A stretch of 64,000 nucleotides of DNA from Pseudomonas rustica (GCF_018336155.1 NZ_JAGYHF010000004.1:310001-374000); one strand, 5' to 3'; shown: positions 1 through 10,235, counted from the stretch's first letter. A program made the numbers and translations. Notes: a model not told the origin generated them from the letters alone.

Positions 1-123
1 TCGTTCGCGCACCTTGGTCGGTGCCATATCGTGGTTGTAACGGGGACTGTCGAGGACGTCGCTGCCGGCTTCGAGTTCGAACAAGCCGTCGCGCTCGGTC
101 ACTTGCGATCTGTTCTGTTGCAT
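1..123 (-). CDS. NCS1-family nucleobase:cation symporter, N-terminal part (cut by window edge)
   Basis: Only the first 41 codons lie in the window. They read from an ATG at 121-123, with GGAG about six bases upstream. The peptide begins MQQNRSQVTERDGLFELEAG and continues into SPRYNHDMAPTK, which I recognise as the cytosolic N-terminus of NCS1 permeases linked to pyrimidine degradation. Members of the family import uracil, allantoin, hydantoins or related bases with a cation. It is divergent from hydA across a 624-bp gap, which fits supplying substrate to the hydA-preT-preA pathway. No membrane segment is visible yet, so the call rests on the N-terminal signature and the context. Confidence 0.75.
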   Translation of the reverse strand, partial: MQQNRSQVTERDGLFELEAGSDVLDSPRYNHDMAPTKVRER

Positions 124-311
124 GGCCGCTCCACTGTTCTTCTGATTATTTTTTTGCTCATCAGGCGGCTTGCACAAAAGGCGCGAGCCGGACGATGGCC
201 GGAGGAACTGACAACTTTCGTGCACCGGCCATGGTGTCAGCGGCGGCATCAATAAACGTGCCGGGTGAACCGCTTGGCGCTAGGGCCGTGCTTCAAACGC
301 ATTGCAACTTT

Positions 312-325
312 CTGATATTTATCAG
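312..325. promoter_or_regulatory. Palindrome CTGATA-TT-TATCAG, possible operator
   Basis: Two perfect 6-bp arms are separated by 2 bp in the divergent permease/hydA region. The size and symmetry suit a dimeric repressor, but no matching second copy was found near the other pyrimidine genes. Confidence 0.3.
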
Positions 326-523
326 TTTTAATTATTCACCTGATGAGTTCGCGGAAACTTGTCTGGGTGCTCAGGCTAAACACTTGGCAAGTTGTCCGAA
401 CAGACAGGACTCAAACTGGTGCACTGCATTTATTTTCATTGTGAACGTGCAACCGCAGCTCAACTTCAAGCGGCTGATTTCACATAGGAAATCTTGCTCA
501 TATTTCCATCCTGTCAAGTGCGT

Positions 524-551
524 CAAAATGGTGAGCCGCCTCACCATTTTG
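524..551. promoter_or_regulatory. Perfect 12-bp inverted repeat in the hydA upstream region, candidate operator
   Basis: The arms CAAAATGGTGAG (524-535) and CTCACCATTTTG (540-551) are exact reverse complements around CCGC. No T-run follows on either strand, so a terminator is unlikely. The site lies about 200 bp upstream of hydA, between divergent pyrimidine genes. The RutR/PydR-like repressor encoded at 5166-5786 is a natural candidate to bind it, although the sequence is not the E. coli RutR consensus. Confidence 0.4.
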
Positions 552-666
552 GTGATTTACACTTTTTATCGTTATTTTTCATAGTGTTAAAACAGACATA
601 AGCTTATAAAAAATATTCTTGCTCTATTGCAAATTCACGACTAGTTTCTATTCCTGACAGCGCTGA

Positions 667-2187
<1,521 letters not shown>

Positions 2188-2204
2188 TATCGAGGCCTTC
2201 GGCC

Positions 2205-2228
2205 TTCGCGAGCAAACCCGCTCCCACA
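2205..2228 (-). repeat. Single REP-B element
   Basis: A lone REP-B core lies in reverse orientation just after hydA, ending CCCGCTCCCACA. It has no partner nearby, so it is not a full REPIN. Confidence 0.8.
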
Positions 2229-2245
2229 TTTGAAATGCATTCCCC

Positions 2246-2330
2246 TGTAGGAGCTGCCGAAGGCTGCGATCTTTTGATCTTGTTTTTTAAGATCAAGATC
2301 AACAAATCGCAGCCTTCGGCAGCGCCTACA
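2246..2330. repeat. REP-A pair (REPIN) between hydA and preT
   Basis: Two REP-A cores in opposite orientation enclose a short AT-rich spacer and can fold into one long hairpin. The element lies within the hydA-preT gap, so it may attenuate or stabilise a shared transcript. One arm has a mismatch (AGCGCC instead of AGCTCC). Confidence 0.9.
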
Positions 2331-2381
2331 CGGGGATTTGGCCAATGCCCGATAGAGGCAGTTACCGTGAGGCACACAACC

Positions 2382-3749
2382 GTGATCGAGACCCTGAACC
2401 ATCTCCCCCATCCGCACGAAAGCGCGGCCGCCCTCGCCGGGCATTTCACTGATCTGGCGCCGCCGCTCAACGCTCGGCAGGCACATCTGGAAGCCTCGCG
2501 CTGCCTGTATTGCTACGACGCGCCGTGCGTGAATGCGTGCCCGAGCGAGATCGATATCCCCTCGTTCATCCGCAATATCCATCAAGACAACGTCCCCGGC
2601 GCCGCGCAGAAAATCCTCTCGGCAAACATCCTCGGCGGCAGTTGTGCACGCGTTTGCCCGACTGAAATCCTCTGCCAGCAAGCCTGCGTGCGCAACAACG
2701 CCCACGAATGCGCGCCGGTGCTCATCGGCCTGCTGCAACGCTACGCCGTCGACAACGCACACTTTACTGGACATCCATTCCAACGCGCGGCAGCCACCGG
2801 TAAACGCATCGCCGTGGTGGGTGCCGGGCCGGCCGGTTTGTCCTGCGCGCATCGCAGCGCCATGCACGGTCATGACGTGGTGATTTTCGAAGCGCGGGAG
2901 AAGGCTGGCGGGCTCAACGAGTACGGGATCGCCAAGTACAAACTGGTCGATGATTACGCGCAAAAGGAGCTGGATTTCCTCCTGCAAATCGGCGGCATCG
3001 AAATCCGTCACGGGCAGAAACTCGGTGAGAATCTGACCCTCAGCGAACTGCATCACCAATTCGACGCGGTGTTCCTCGGCCTCGGCCTCAACGCCAGCAA
3101 GCAGCTCGGCCTGGCCCACGAAGACGCCCCGGGCCTGCTCGCCGCCACCGATTACATCCGCGAACTGCGTCAGGCCGATGACCTGACGCAACTGCCACTG
3201 GCCGAACGCTGCATCGTCCTCGGCGCCGGCAACACCGCGATCGACATGGCCGTGCAAATGGCTCGCCTCGGCGCTCGCGATGTGAACCTGGTGTATCGCC
3301 GTGGCGCGGCGGACATGGGCGCCACTCGCCATGAACAAGACATCGCCAAGGCCAATCAGGTGCGTCTGCTGACCTGGGCACAACCGGAAGAAGTGCTGCT
3401 CGACGATCAAGGCAACGTGCGCGGCATGCGTTTCGCTCGCACCGATCTGGTCGAAGGACGCCTGCAAACCACCGGTGAAACCTTCGAACTGGCCGCCGAC
3501 GCAATCTTCAAAGCCATCGGCCAGTCCTTCGACAGCAGCGCCCTCGCCGACCCGCTCGCCCGTGAACTCAAGCGCCAAGGTGAACGCATTCAGGTCGATG
3601 AAAACCTGCGCACCAGCATTCCCGGCGTGTATGCCGGCGGCGACTGCACCAGCCTCGATCAAGACCTCACCGTGCAAGCCGTGCAGCACGGCAAACTCGC
3701 CGCCGAGGCGATCAACGCTCAACTGATGCTCAACGTGGAGGCTGCGTAA
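2382..3749 (+). CDS. preT: NAD-dependent dihydropyrimidine dehydrogenase subunit PreT
   Basis: This flavin and iron-sulfur subunit passes electrons from NAD(P)H to PreA for reduction of uracil/thymine, the first pathway step. An N-terminal Cys-rich region carries CLYCYDAPCVNACP from residue 41 and then GGSCARVCPTEILCQQAC. A Rossmann FAD site follows (VVGAGPAGLSC) and later a second one for NAD(P)H (VLGAGNTAIDMA). I chose the GTG at 2382, giving 455 residues starting MIETLNHLPH, because GTGAGG precedes it at the right spacing. A frame reaching back to 2235 only translates the REP element. The stop abuts the preA start. Confidence 0.93.
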   Translation: MIETLNHLPHPHESAAALAGHFTDLAPPLNARQAHLEASRCLYCYDAPCVNACPSEIDIPSFIRNIHQDNVPGAAQKILSANILGGSCARVCPTEILCQQACVRNNAHECAPVLIGLLQRYAVDNAHFTGHPFQRAAATGKRIAVVGAGPAGLSCAHRSAMHGHDVVIFEAREKAGGLNEYGIAKYKLVDDYAQKELDFLLQIGGIEIRHGQKLGENLTLSELHHQFDAVFLGLGLNASKQLGLAHEDAPGLLAATDYIRELRQADDLTQLPLAERCIVLGAGNTAIDMAVQMARLGARDVNLVYRRGAADMGATRHEQDIAKANQVRLLTWAQPEEVLLDDQGNVRGMRFARTDLVEGRLQTTGETFELAADAIFKAIGQSFDSSALADPLARELKRQGERIQVDENLRTSIPGVYAGGDCTSLDQDLTVQAVQHGKLAAEAINAQLMLNVEAA

Positions 3750-5024
3750 ATGGCCGATCTCTCGATAGTCTTCGCCGGCATCAAAGCACCGAATCCGTTC
3801 TGGCTGGCCTCCGCGCCACCGACCGACAAAGCCTACAACGTGGTGCGCGCGTTTGAAGCAGGCTGGGGTGGCGTGGTCTGGAAAACCCTTGGCGAGGATC
3901 CGGCGGCGGTCAACGTTTCGTCGCGTTACTCGGCACATTACGGCAACAACCGCGAAGTGCTCGGCATCAATAACATCGAGCTGATCACCGACCGCTCGCT
4001 GGAAATCAACCTGCGCGAAATCACTCAGGTGAAGAAGGACTGGCCGGATCGCGCAATCATCGTTTCGCTGATGGTGCCGTGCGTTGAAGAGTCGTGGAAA
4101 CACATTCTGCCGCTGGTCGAAGCCACGGGTGCTGACGGCATCGAACTGAACTTCGGTTGCCCGCACGGCATGCCAGAGCGCGGTATGGGCGCAGCGGTCG
4201 GTCAGGTGCCGGAGTACGTCGAGCAGGTAACGCGCTGGTGCAAGACCTATTGCTCGCTGCCGGTGATCGTCAAACTGACGCCGAACATCACCGACATTCG
4301 CGTCGCTGCCCGCGCCGCCCATCGCGGTGGCGCCGATGCGGTGTCGCTGATCAACACCATAAACTCGATCACCAGCGTCGATCTGGAGCACATGGTCGCC
4401 CTGCCCACCGTCGGCAGCAAAAGCACCCACGGCGGTTATTGCGGTTCGGCGGTGAAGCCGATCGCGCTGAACATGGTCGCGGAAATTGCCCGTGATCCTG
4501 AGACGCAGGGCTTGCCGATCTGCGGGATTGGCGGCATTGGCAGTTGGCGCGATGCCGCAGAATTCATGGCGCTGGGCAGCGGCGCGGTGCAAGTGTGCAC
4601 GGCGGCGATGTTGCATGGTTTCCGCATTGTTGAGGAGATGAAGGACGGCTTGTCGCGGTGGATGGACAGTCAGGGTTACGCCAGCATCAGTGAGTTTTCC
4701 GGGCGCGCGGTGGGCAACACCACGGACTGGAAGTACCTCGATATCAACTATCAGGTGATCGCAAAGATTGATCAGGAAGCGTGCATTGGTTGCGGGCGTT
4801 GCCACATTGCTTGCGAGGACACTTCACATCAGGCGATTGGCAGCCTGCGCCAGGCGGACGGGACACATAAATATGAAGTGATTGATGATGAGTGTGTGGG
4901 CTGTAATTTGTGCCAGATCACTTGCCCGGTGGCGGACTGTATCGAGATGGTGCCGATGGATTCAGGCAAGCCGTTTCTGGACTGGAATCATGATCCGCGC
5001 AATCCGTATCACGTTGCGGTTTGA
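3750..5024 (+). CDS. preA: NAD-dependent dihydropyrimidine dehydrogenase subunit PreA
   Basis: This catalytic subunit (424 residues) reduces uracil and thymine at FMN. The first 300 or so residues form a dihydroorotate-dehydrogenase-like barrel, with LNFGCPHGMPERGMG and GIGGIGSWRDA. The C-terminus has two ferredoxin-type 4Fe-4S motifs, CIGCGRCHIAC from residue 345 and CVGCNLCQITC from residue 382. The ATG directly follows the preT stop (TAAATG), so the two are cotranslated, with a GGAGG box inside the end of preT. Together PreT and PreA form the bacterial equivalent of mammalian DPYD, split into two chains. Confidence 0.95.
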   Translation: MADLSIVFAGIKAPNPFWLASAPPTDKAYNVVRAFEAGWGGVVWKTLGEDPAAVNVSSRYSAHYGNNREVLGINNIELITDRSLEINLREITQVKKDWPDRAIIVSLMVPCVEESWKHILPLVEATGADGIELNFGCPHGMPERGMGAAVGQVPEYVEQVTRWCKTYCSLPVIVKLTPNITDIRVAARAAHRGGADAVSLINTINSITSVDLEHMVALPTVGSKSTHGGYCGSAVKPIALNMVAEIARDPETQGLPICGIGGIGSWRDAAEFMALGSGAVQVCTAAMLHGFRIVEEMKDGLSRWMDSQGYASISEFSGRAVGNTTDWKYLDINYQVIAKIDQEACIGCGRCHIACEDTSHQAIGSLRQADGTHKYEVIDDECVGCNLCQITCPVADCIEMVPMDSGKPFLDWNHDPRNPYHVAV

Positions 5025-5025
5025 C

Positions 5026-5132
5026 TGATCGTTCCCACGCTCTGCGTGGGAATGCAGCCCGGGACGCTCTGCGTCCCATTGGAACGCGGAGCGTCCCTAG
5101 AGACATTCCCACGCAGAGCGTGGGAACGATCA
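5026..5132. repeat. 107-bp nested inverted repeat after preA
   Basis: The outer 29-bp arms (5026-5054 and 5104-5132) are exact reverse complements, beginning TGATCGTTCCCACGCTCTGC. An inner, nearly perfect inverted repeat begins GGGACGCTCTGCGTCCC. Each arm is itself partly palindromic (CCCACGCTCTGCGTGGG). It lies between two converging genes and may act as a bidirectional transcript end. It differs from both REP families here. Confidence 0.9.
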
Positions 5133-5163
5133 TGTAGGAGCTGCCGAAGGCTGCGATCTTTTG
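5133..5163 (+). repeat. Single REP-A element
   Basis: A lone REP-A core directly adjoins the 107-bp inverted repeat and ends three bases from the stop codon of the TetR gene. Confidence 0.85.
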
Positions 5164-5165
5164 AC

Positions 5166-5786
5166 TTATGGTTCCAACCCAATCCCGCGCAAGATCACAC
5201 TCGTCACCGTCTGCACCGCCCGCTCAAACTGCATGTCCGACAACGGCTGGTGATCATTCAAAATATTCACCTGATGATCAAAGTCGGCATAGTGCTGCGT
5301 CGACGCCCAGATCATGTACAACAACCCCGACGGCTCCACCGGCAAAATCCGCTTGTCCTCGACCCACTGCCGAATCTTCGCTTCCTTCATTTTCGCCCAG
5401 TCATACAGGCTGACATCCAGCGCCTCGCCCAGCGTCGGCGCGCCATGGATGATTTCATTGGCCCAGACCTTCGAGCCGTACGGCCGGCTACGCGAGTGGT
5501 TCATCTTGGCGCGGATATAACTGCTCAGCACCACGCGCGGATCGTCGAACATCTCGAAGCACAGCGCGTCCTGCTTCCACACTTCCAGCAGATCAAACAG
5601 CACCGCGCTGTACAGCTCGCTCTTGGTGCTGAAGTAATAATGCAGATTGGAACGCGGCAGTTGCACTTCGGCGGCGATGTCGGCCATCGCGGTGCTGCCG
5701 AAACCTTTTTCGGCGAAGACTTTTTCCGCCGCCAGCAGGATTTTCTCGACGTTATTGCGGCGAATTTCGATCTTGTGATTGCCCAT
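5166..5786 (-). CDS. TetR/AcrR-family regulator, RutR/PydR-like
   Basis: The 206-residue protein has an N-terminal TetR helix-turn-helix (about residues 12-58, with FAEKGFGSTAMADIAAEV and SNLHYYFSTKSELY). Its larger ligand-binding domain resembles the C-terminal domain of RutR (YcdC), seen in FEMFDDPRVVLSSYIRAKM and WASTQHYADFDHQ. E. coli RutR senses uracil. The position beside the pyrimidine operon, convergent with preA, suggests it represses hydA-preT-preA and the permease and is released by a pyrimidine. The palindrome at 524-551 is a candidate target. The assignment to the pyd system is inferred from context and domain resemblance. Confidence 0.85.
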   Translation of the reverse strand: MGNHKIEIRRNNVEKILLAAEKVFAEKGFGSTAMADIAAEVQLPRSNLHYYFSTKSELYSAVLFDLLEVWKQDALCFEMFDDPRVVLSSYIRAKMNHSRSRPYGSKVWANEIIHGAPTLGEALDVSLYDWAKMKEAKIRQWVEDKRILPVEPSGLLYMIWASTQHYADFDHQVNILNDHQPLSDMQFERAVQTVTSVILRGIGLEP

Positions 5787-5931
5787 GTGGGCTCCCTGAC
5801 AACAGCGTTGTTGAAGACTAGCATCCGCTCAGGCACGCGGGCGACAGATGAAAACGAAACTTCGTACAGACGCGCCCGGACGCGGTTGAGTAAACTGGCC
5901 GTTCTTCGATTCTGCCTCAGAGGTATCCGCG

Positions 5932-6294
5932 ATGCTGTTCAAGAATGTCCTGACCACCACTGCCCTGCTCGCCTCGCTGTTCGCTGCGTCTTCGGTATTT
6001 GCCCACGCCCATTTGAAAAGCCAGACCCCGGCCGCTGACAGCACCGTCGCCGCCCCGGCTGATCTGCGCCTGACCTTTTCCGAAGGTGTCGAAGCCACGT
6101 TCACCAAAGTCACCGTGACCAAGGACGGCGCACCGGTTGCGGTCAAACCGCTGACCACCGAAGGCGACAAGAAAACCCTGATCATCACCCCGGCGGCGCC
6201 GCTGACCGCCGGCGAATACAAAGTCGAATGGCACGCGGTATCGGTCGACACGCACAAAAGCGAAGGCGCCTATCAGTTCAAGGTTGGCCAGTAA
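5932..6294 (+). CDS. copC: CopC-domain periplasmic copper-binding protein
   Basis: A 120-residue protein with a signal peptide of about 24 residues (MLFKNVLTTTALLASLFAAS, then SVFA). The mature N-terminus would begin HAH. An N-terminal His and a second His at mature position 3 are typical Cu(II) ligands of CopC. The remainder is the beta-sandwich, including LRLTFSEGVEATFTKVTV, AGEYKVEWHAVSVDTHKSEG and a distal His-x-x-x-x-Asp-x-His segment. It sits 3 bp upstream of copD, and the pair is the usual copper-uptake/handling unit. No Met-rich Cu(I) site is present, as in short CopC variants. Confidence 0.92.
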   Translation: MLFKNVLTTTALLASLFAASSVFAHAHLKSQTPAADSTVAAPADLRLTFSEGVEATFTKVTVTKDGAPVAVKPLTTEGDKKTLIITPAAPLTAGEYKVEWHAVSVDTHKSEGAYQFKVGQ

Positions 6295-6297
6295 TTC

Positions 6298-7152
6298 ATG
6301 AGCGAGGCGCTGGTGCTGTGCCGCTTTCTGCATTTCACCGCGGTGTTGATGCTGTTCGGCGCCTGGCTATTCAGGCCGTTGCTGCTCAAGGGTGAAGCGC
6401 TGGAACTGGATCGGCACCTGACGCGACTCGCCCGTTGGCTGGCCGCGGTTGCGCTGGTCAGCGGGATTGCCTGGGCGTTGCTGATTACCGCGAGCATGGC
6501 CGGTTCGGCTGCGGCGGCGTTTGATCCAGACACTATTGCGCTGGTGTTGGGCAATACGTTTTTTGGTCAGGTGTGGCGCTGGCACCTGCTGATCAACGCG
6601 GTGCTGCTGGCGTTGCTGTTCACTCCGTGGCGTTCAAGCATGCCGTTGCGCTTGGGCTTGAGTGGCTTACTGCTGGCGACGCTGGCACCGGTCGGGCACG
6701 GCGCGATGCTTGATGGCTTGAGCGGGCAGCTGCTGATTCTCAATCAGATCGTTCATCTGACCTGTGTGGCCGCGTGGCTGGGTGGGTTGTTGCTGCTGGT
6801 GATGATCCTGCGTCAGCCGAGTGAGCTTCGTGGTGTTTTGCAGCGTTTCAGCGGCGTTGGTTATTGGCTGGTGGCGGGGTTGCTGATCACCGGATTGATC
6901 AACGTCCGTGTGCTGACCGGCCAGTGGTGGCCGACGCCGTTGTTCAGCGGGTTTGCGCTGATTCTGTTGATCAAGGCGATGATTGTGCTGGCGATGCTCG
7001 GTTTGGCGTTGTTTAACCGCTTGCGCATCGATGACTGCGAACAACGAATGGGCACCCTGCGACGCAGCGTGATGCTCGAATGGCTGCTCGGCATTGGCGC
7101 GGTCGCCGCCGTCTCGCTGCTCGGCACCCTGCCCCCGATGATCACTGCTTGA
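6298..7152 (+). CDS. copD: CopD-family copper transport membrane protein
   Basis: The 284-residue inner-membrane protein has about eight hydrophobic segments. Conserved His residues include HFTAVLMLFGAW near the N-terminus, WRWHLLINAVLLALLF and HLTCVAAWLGGLLLL, as in CopD/YebZ proteins. With CopC it is thought to move copper from periplasm to cytoplasm. The start is 3 bp after the copC stop, so the two form an operon. A REPIN follows immediately and probably marks the transcript end. Confidence 0.92.
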   Translation: MSEALVLCRFLHFTAVLMLFGAWLFRPLLLKGEALELDRHLTRLARWLAAVALVSGIAWALLITASMAGSAAAAFDPDTIALVLGNTFFGQVWRWHLLINAVLLALLFTPWRSSMPLRLGLSGLLLATLAPVGHGAMLDGLSGQLLILNQIVHLTCVAAWLGGLLLLVMILRQPSELRGVLQRFSGVGYWLVAGLLITGLINVRVLTGQWWPTPLFSGFALILLIKAMIVLAMLGLALFNRLRIDDCEQRMGTLRRSVMLEWLLGIGAVAAVSLLGTLPPMITA

Positions 7153-7157
7153 AAAGA

Positions 7158-7232
7158 AAAAGATCGCAGCCTTCGGCAGCTCCTACAGATTATCCATGTA
7201 GGAGCTGCCGAAGGCTGCGATCTTTTGATCTT
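7158..7232. repeat. REP-A pair between copD and the HlyD gene
   Basis: Two REP-A cores are joined by the GTAGGAG ends with only about ten bases between them, an inverted order compared with most other pairs here. The element touches the stop codon of the convergent HlyD-family gene. Confidence 0.9.
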
Positions 7233-8373
7233 AATGGGGTTGGGTGTTGCCGGCGGCGGTATCGATGCTGACCACCACCGACATCCCCGGCCTTAGCCGT
7301 TCCTCTTCCTGCTGATCCGGATCAATCGTGATCCGCACCGGCACCCGCTGGGCAATCTTCACAAAATTACCCGTCGCATTGTCCGCTTGCAGCAAGGCGA
7401 ATTCAGACCCCGTGCCCGGCGAAATATGCTGCACATGCCCGGTGAATTTACGATGGTTCAGCGCGTCGACGGTGAAGCGCACCGGTTGCCCGACCCGCAC
7501 GTTGTCCATCTGCGTTTCCTTCATGTTGGCGATCACCCATTTCTGGTTCGGCACCAACGCCATCAACTGCGCCCCCGAGTTGACGTAGGCGCCGAGGCGC
7601 ACGCCAATTTGCCCGAGCTGGCCGTCACGTGGCGCGACGATGCGCGTATTCGACAGGTCGATCCGCGCCAGTTGCACCGCCGCTTCGGCGCTGGCCACCG
7701 CCGCTTCCAGCGAGCCGCGATTGACGATCACCGTTTGCAGATCCTGGCGGGCGATTTCCAGATTGGCCTTGGCCTGCGCGACGGCTGCAACGCTTTGCGC
7801 ATTGGCCGCCAGTGCCACGTCCATCTCACGCTTGGACACCGAACCGTCGCGCACCAACTCTTTGTTGCGGCGCAGATCCGCCTCGCTTTTGCGCAACTGT
7901 GCTTCGCTGTCAGCCTGCACCGCTTGACGCAACTTGATGGTTGCTTCGGCGCTGTTGCGTTGCTGCACGACGTTGGCCAATGCGGCTTTCTGCACCGCCA
8001 GTTGCGCCAGCGACTGGTCGAGGCGTTGCTGATAGATACGGTCGTCGAGGCGCACCAGCAAATCGCCGGCCTTCACGTACTGGAAATCCTGCACCGGCAC
8101 TTCATAGACATAACCGGCGAGTTGCGGGCCGATGATCGTCACCTGCCCGCGAATCAGCGCATTTTCAGTGGTCTCGACCGCGCTGCTGAACGGCGGCAAT
8201 TGCCAGGCATACAACACGATCAACACGCCGACGATGGCGATCGCGGCAAAGCCCAGCGACGAAATAATCCGCACCCGCAACGAACGTGGTTCAGTGTTCG
8301 GCGATGACGGCGGCGCCACACCTTCGGGGGTGGCGGCAATGGCGTTGGTGGTTGTGGTGGTCGGTTCGGTCAT
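7231..8373 (-). CDS. HlyD/EmrA-family membrane fusion protein of an efflux pump
   Basis: The 380-residue adaptor has a short Pro/Thr-rich cytoplasmic tail, one membrane helix at about residues 38-57, and then a periplasmic biotinyl-lipoyl half (GQVTIIGPQLAGYVYEVPVQ). A long alpha-helical hairpin (QSLAQLAVQKAALANVVQQ) follows, with the second lipoyl half and beta-barrel (IVAPRDGQLGQIGVRLGAYV). I start at the ATG at 8373 because it overlaps the stop of the upstream permease gene as ATGA, implying translational coupling. With that permease it should form an EmrAB-type drug export unit. No outer-membrane factor is encoded nearby, so an unlinked TolC/OprM-like partner is expected. Confidence 0.9.
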   Translation of the reverse strand: MTEPTTTTTNAIAATPEGVAPPSSPNTEPRSLRVRIISSLGFAAIAIVGVLIVLYAWQLPPFSSAVETTENALIRGQVTIIGPQLAGYVYEVPVQDFQYVKAGDLLVRLDDRIYQQRLDQSLAQLAVQKAALANVVQQRNSAEATIKLRQAVQADSEAQLRKSEADLRRNKELVRDGSVSKREMDVALAANAQSVAAVAQAKANLEIARQDLQTVIVNRGSLEAAVASAEAAVQLARIDLSNTRIVAPRDGQLGQIGVRLGAYVNSGAQLMALVPNQKWVIANMKETQMDNVRVGQPVRFTVDALNHRKFTGHVQHISPGTGSEFALLQADNATGNFVKIAQRVPVRITIDPDQQEEERLRPGMSVVVSIDTAAGNTQPH

Positions 8374-10025
8374 GAAGAAGTGGCACCGCTCGAAGGTGTG
8401 GATGGCGCAGGGGCGACGGCTTTGGTGGTGCTCATCAGCCACAGCGCACGAATGGACAGCCAGATCATGGTCAGCACCGCAATCACGGCGATCAGCATGA
8501 ACACGTCGTTGTAGGCCAGCACGTTGGCCTCTCGGGTCGCGGCGTTGGCCAGGCTACGAATGCCCGCAAGGTTGCGCAGGCTCGGGTCGGCCAATAGCGA
8601 GCCATACGCCGAGCCGCCACTCTGCACGCGCGCGGCCACCAAAGGGTCAGACAGCGTCAGGTGCTCAACGATGTGACTGGAATGAAATTTTTCCCGGACG
8701 ATCTGAAAGGTGCCCAGAAGCGCCGCGCCGATTAAACCGCCGAGGTTATTACAGATCCCGAACAGCACGGAAAAACTCACCAGGTTGCGCGGATTGGTCA
8801 ACACGTTGCGCGTGCCGAGCACCATGGTCGGCCCGAGGAAAAACGTGCTGCCGAAGGCCAACAGGAACTGGCTGAAATAGAGGTTTTCCGGGCGGGTCAG
8901 GTTGTTGGAAGAACTGTCCATCACCGCCCCGGTGGCCATCAGACCCAGCGAGATGATCAATGGCATCAGCAGGTGTTTGGGGTCGATCGTCAGTGCGCTG
9001 GTCAACAACCCCGCGACGCTGCCGATCAGCATTACCACGTACAGGCTGTGCAATTGCTCATAGCCCATGTTCAGGTTCTGCATGAAACCCACCGCACCGG
9101 TGGACTGCTCGGAGGTGACCATACGAATCAGGGTCACTGCCAACGCCAGACGAATCATCGTCCCGCTGCCGAGCCAACGGGTCATCAGCATCGGGTTGCT
9201 GCGATTATGTTCGATGGCCAGACCGGTGATGATCAGCGCAATCGACGACGCGAGGGCGACGCCGATCCAGTCAGCCTCCAGCCACCAGTCGATCCGCCCC
9301 AACGACAACACCGCGCACAGCAATGCGACGCCACTGGCGAGAATGGCGAAGGTCAGGAAGTCGAGTTTTTCGAAGGTTTTGAAGCGGTCGCCGGGCGGCA
9401 ACTTGAGCATCAATACGCAGCCCAGCGACAGCAGTGCCATGCCCAATTCGAACAGGTACAAGCCGCGCCATTCGGCGATTTGCAGCAAGTCTTCAGAGAA
9501 TAATCGCGCCAGCGGCAAGGCTAACTGCGACGTGCCGAGGCCGAGCACCAACGCCTTCATCCGCCACTTCGCCGGGAACGCCTGCACCATGTAATACAGG
9601 CCCAGCGAGCTCAGCGCCGCGCCGACCATACCGTGCGCCGCCCGCACCGCGACTGCGGAATTGAGGTCGTTGACGAACAAGTGGCCGAAGGTCACCAGCG
9701 CATACAACACGAGGAATACTTCGGTGAACGCGCGCAAACCGAACTGCTGGCGAAACTTCACCAGCAACAGGTTCATCGACACGTTGGTCATTACATACGC
9801 GGCCGGCAGCCAGGCCATTTCCGCCGTGGTCGCGCCGAGGGCGCCTTGCAGATAAGGCAGGTTGGCGACCACCAGCGAGTTGCCCAAACCACCGGTCAGC
9901 GCCACCAGCAAACCGACCAGCGCATAGGCCAGGCGCTTGGGGTTGGAGTGCAGCGGCGTCGAGGGAGAACCGGGCAGACTGGGCTTCTCGTGCGGCTGCC
10001 AGTGGCGCGGGGCGTATTGATCCAT
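8370..10025 (-). CDS. MFS drug:H+ antiporter, DHA2/EmrB-type permease
   Basis: A 551-residue integral membrane protein with about 14 hydrophobic helices. Its conserved first-helix region reads GGLGNSLVVANLPYLQGALG, where most EmrB proteins have a TIVNVALP-like sequence, and AEMAWLPAAYVM follows. I start at the ATG at 10025 (MDQYAPRHWQPHEKPS); an upstream extension would translate a REP element. The stop overlaps the HlyD gene by four bases. It is divergent from the uronate porin, so substrate and regulation remain unknown. Confidence 0.88.
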   Translation of the reverse strand: MDQYAPRHWQPHEKPSLPGSPSTPLHSNPKRLAYALVGLLVALTGGLGNSLVVANLPYLQGALGATTAEMAWLPAAYVMTNVSMNLLLVKFRQQFGLRAFTEVFLVLYALVTFGHLFVNDLNSAVAVRAAHGMVGAALSSLGLYYMVQAFPAKWRMKALVLGLGTSQLALPLARLFSEDLLQIAEWRGLYLFELGMALLSLGCVLMLKLPPGDRFKTFEKLDFLTFAILASGVALLCAVLSLGRIDWWLEADWIGVALASSIALIITGLAIEHNRSNPMLMTRWLGSGTMIRLALAVTLIRMVTSEQSTGAVGFMQNLNMGYEQLHSLYVVMLIGSVAGLLTSALTIDPKHLLMPLIISLGLMATGAVMDSSSNNLTRPENLYFSQFLLAFGSTFFLGPTMVLGTRNVLTNPRNLVSFSVLFGICNNLGGLIGAALLGTFQIVREKFHSSHIVEHLTLSDPLVAARVQSGGSAYGSLLADPSLRNLAGIRSLANAATREANVLAYNDVFMLIAVIAVLTMIWLSIRALWLMSTTKAVAPAPSTPSSGATSS

Positions 10026-10101
10026 TGAAAGGCCTTGTACGAGGGATGAGTGAAGTTTGCCGCAAATTCCGGCAACACACATCCATGGACAATTCAAATC
10101 C

Positions 10102-10195
10102 TTGTAGGAGCTGTCGAGTGAAACGAGGCTGCGATCTTTTGATTCTTTTTTCCAAAGCCAGATCAAAAGATCGCAGCGTGCCGCAGCTCCTACAA
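10102..10195. repeat. REP-A pair with a variant stem
   Basis: One arm reads GGAGCTGTCGAGTGAAACGA where the standard core has GGAGCTGCCGAAGG. The other arm is CGCAGCGTGCCGCAGCTCC, so both arms carry changes in the hairpin stem. The same enlarged variant recurs at 16641-16672. Confidence 0.88.
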
Positions 10196-10235
10196 GTGAT
10201 CAGAGTGCTGCCGATAGTCATCGTATAACTTGCTG

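Noticed and set aside
21..584. 187-codon frame in the divergent pyrimidine region
   Set aside because: It has no ribosome site or homology, and it overlaps the antisense start of the NCS1 permease and both palindromes.
2235..2381. Longer preT start inside the REP element
   Set aside because: The added residues (SPVGAAEGCDLL and so on) are REP translation found before or after many genes here. The GTG at 2382 has a proper ribosome site.
7231..10025. Complete tripartite efflux operon
   Set aside because: Only the adaptor and permease are encoded. The next gene is an OprD-type porin on the opposite strand, not a TolC/OprM-type channel.
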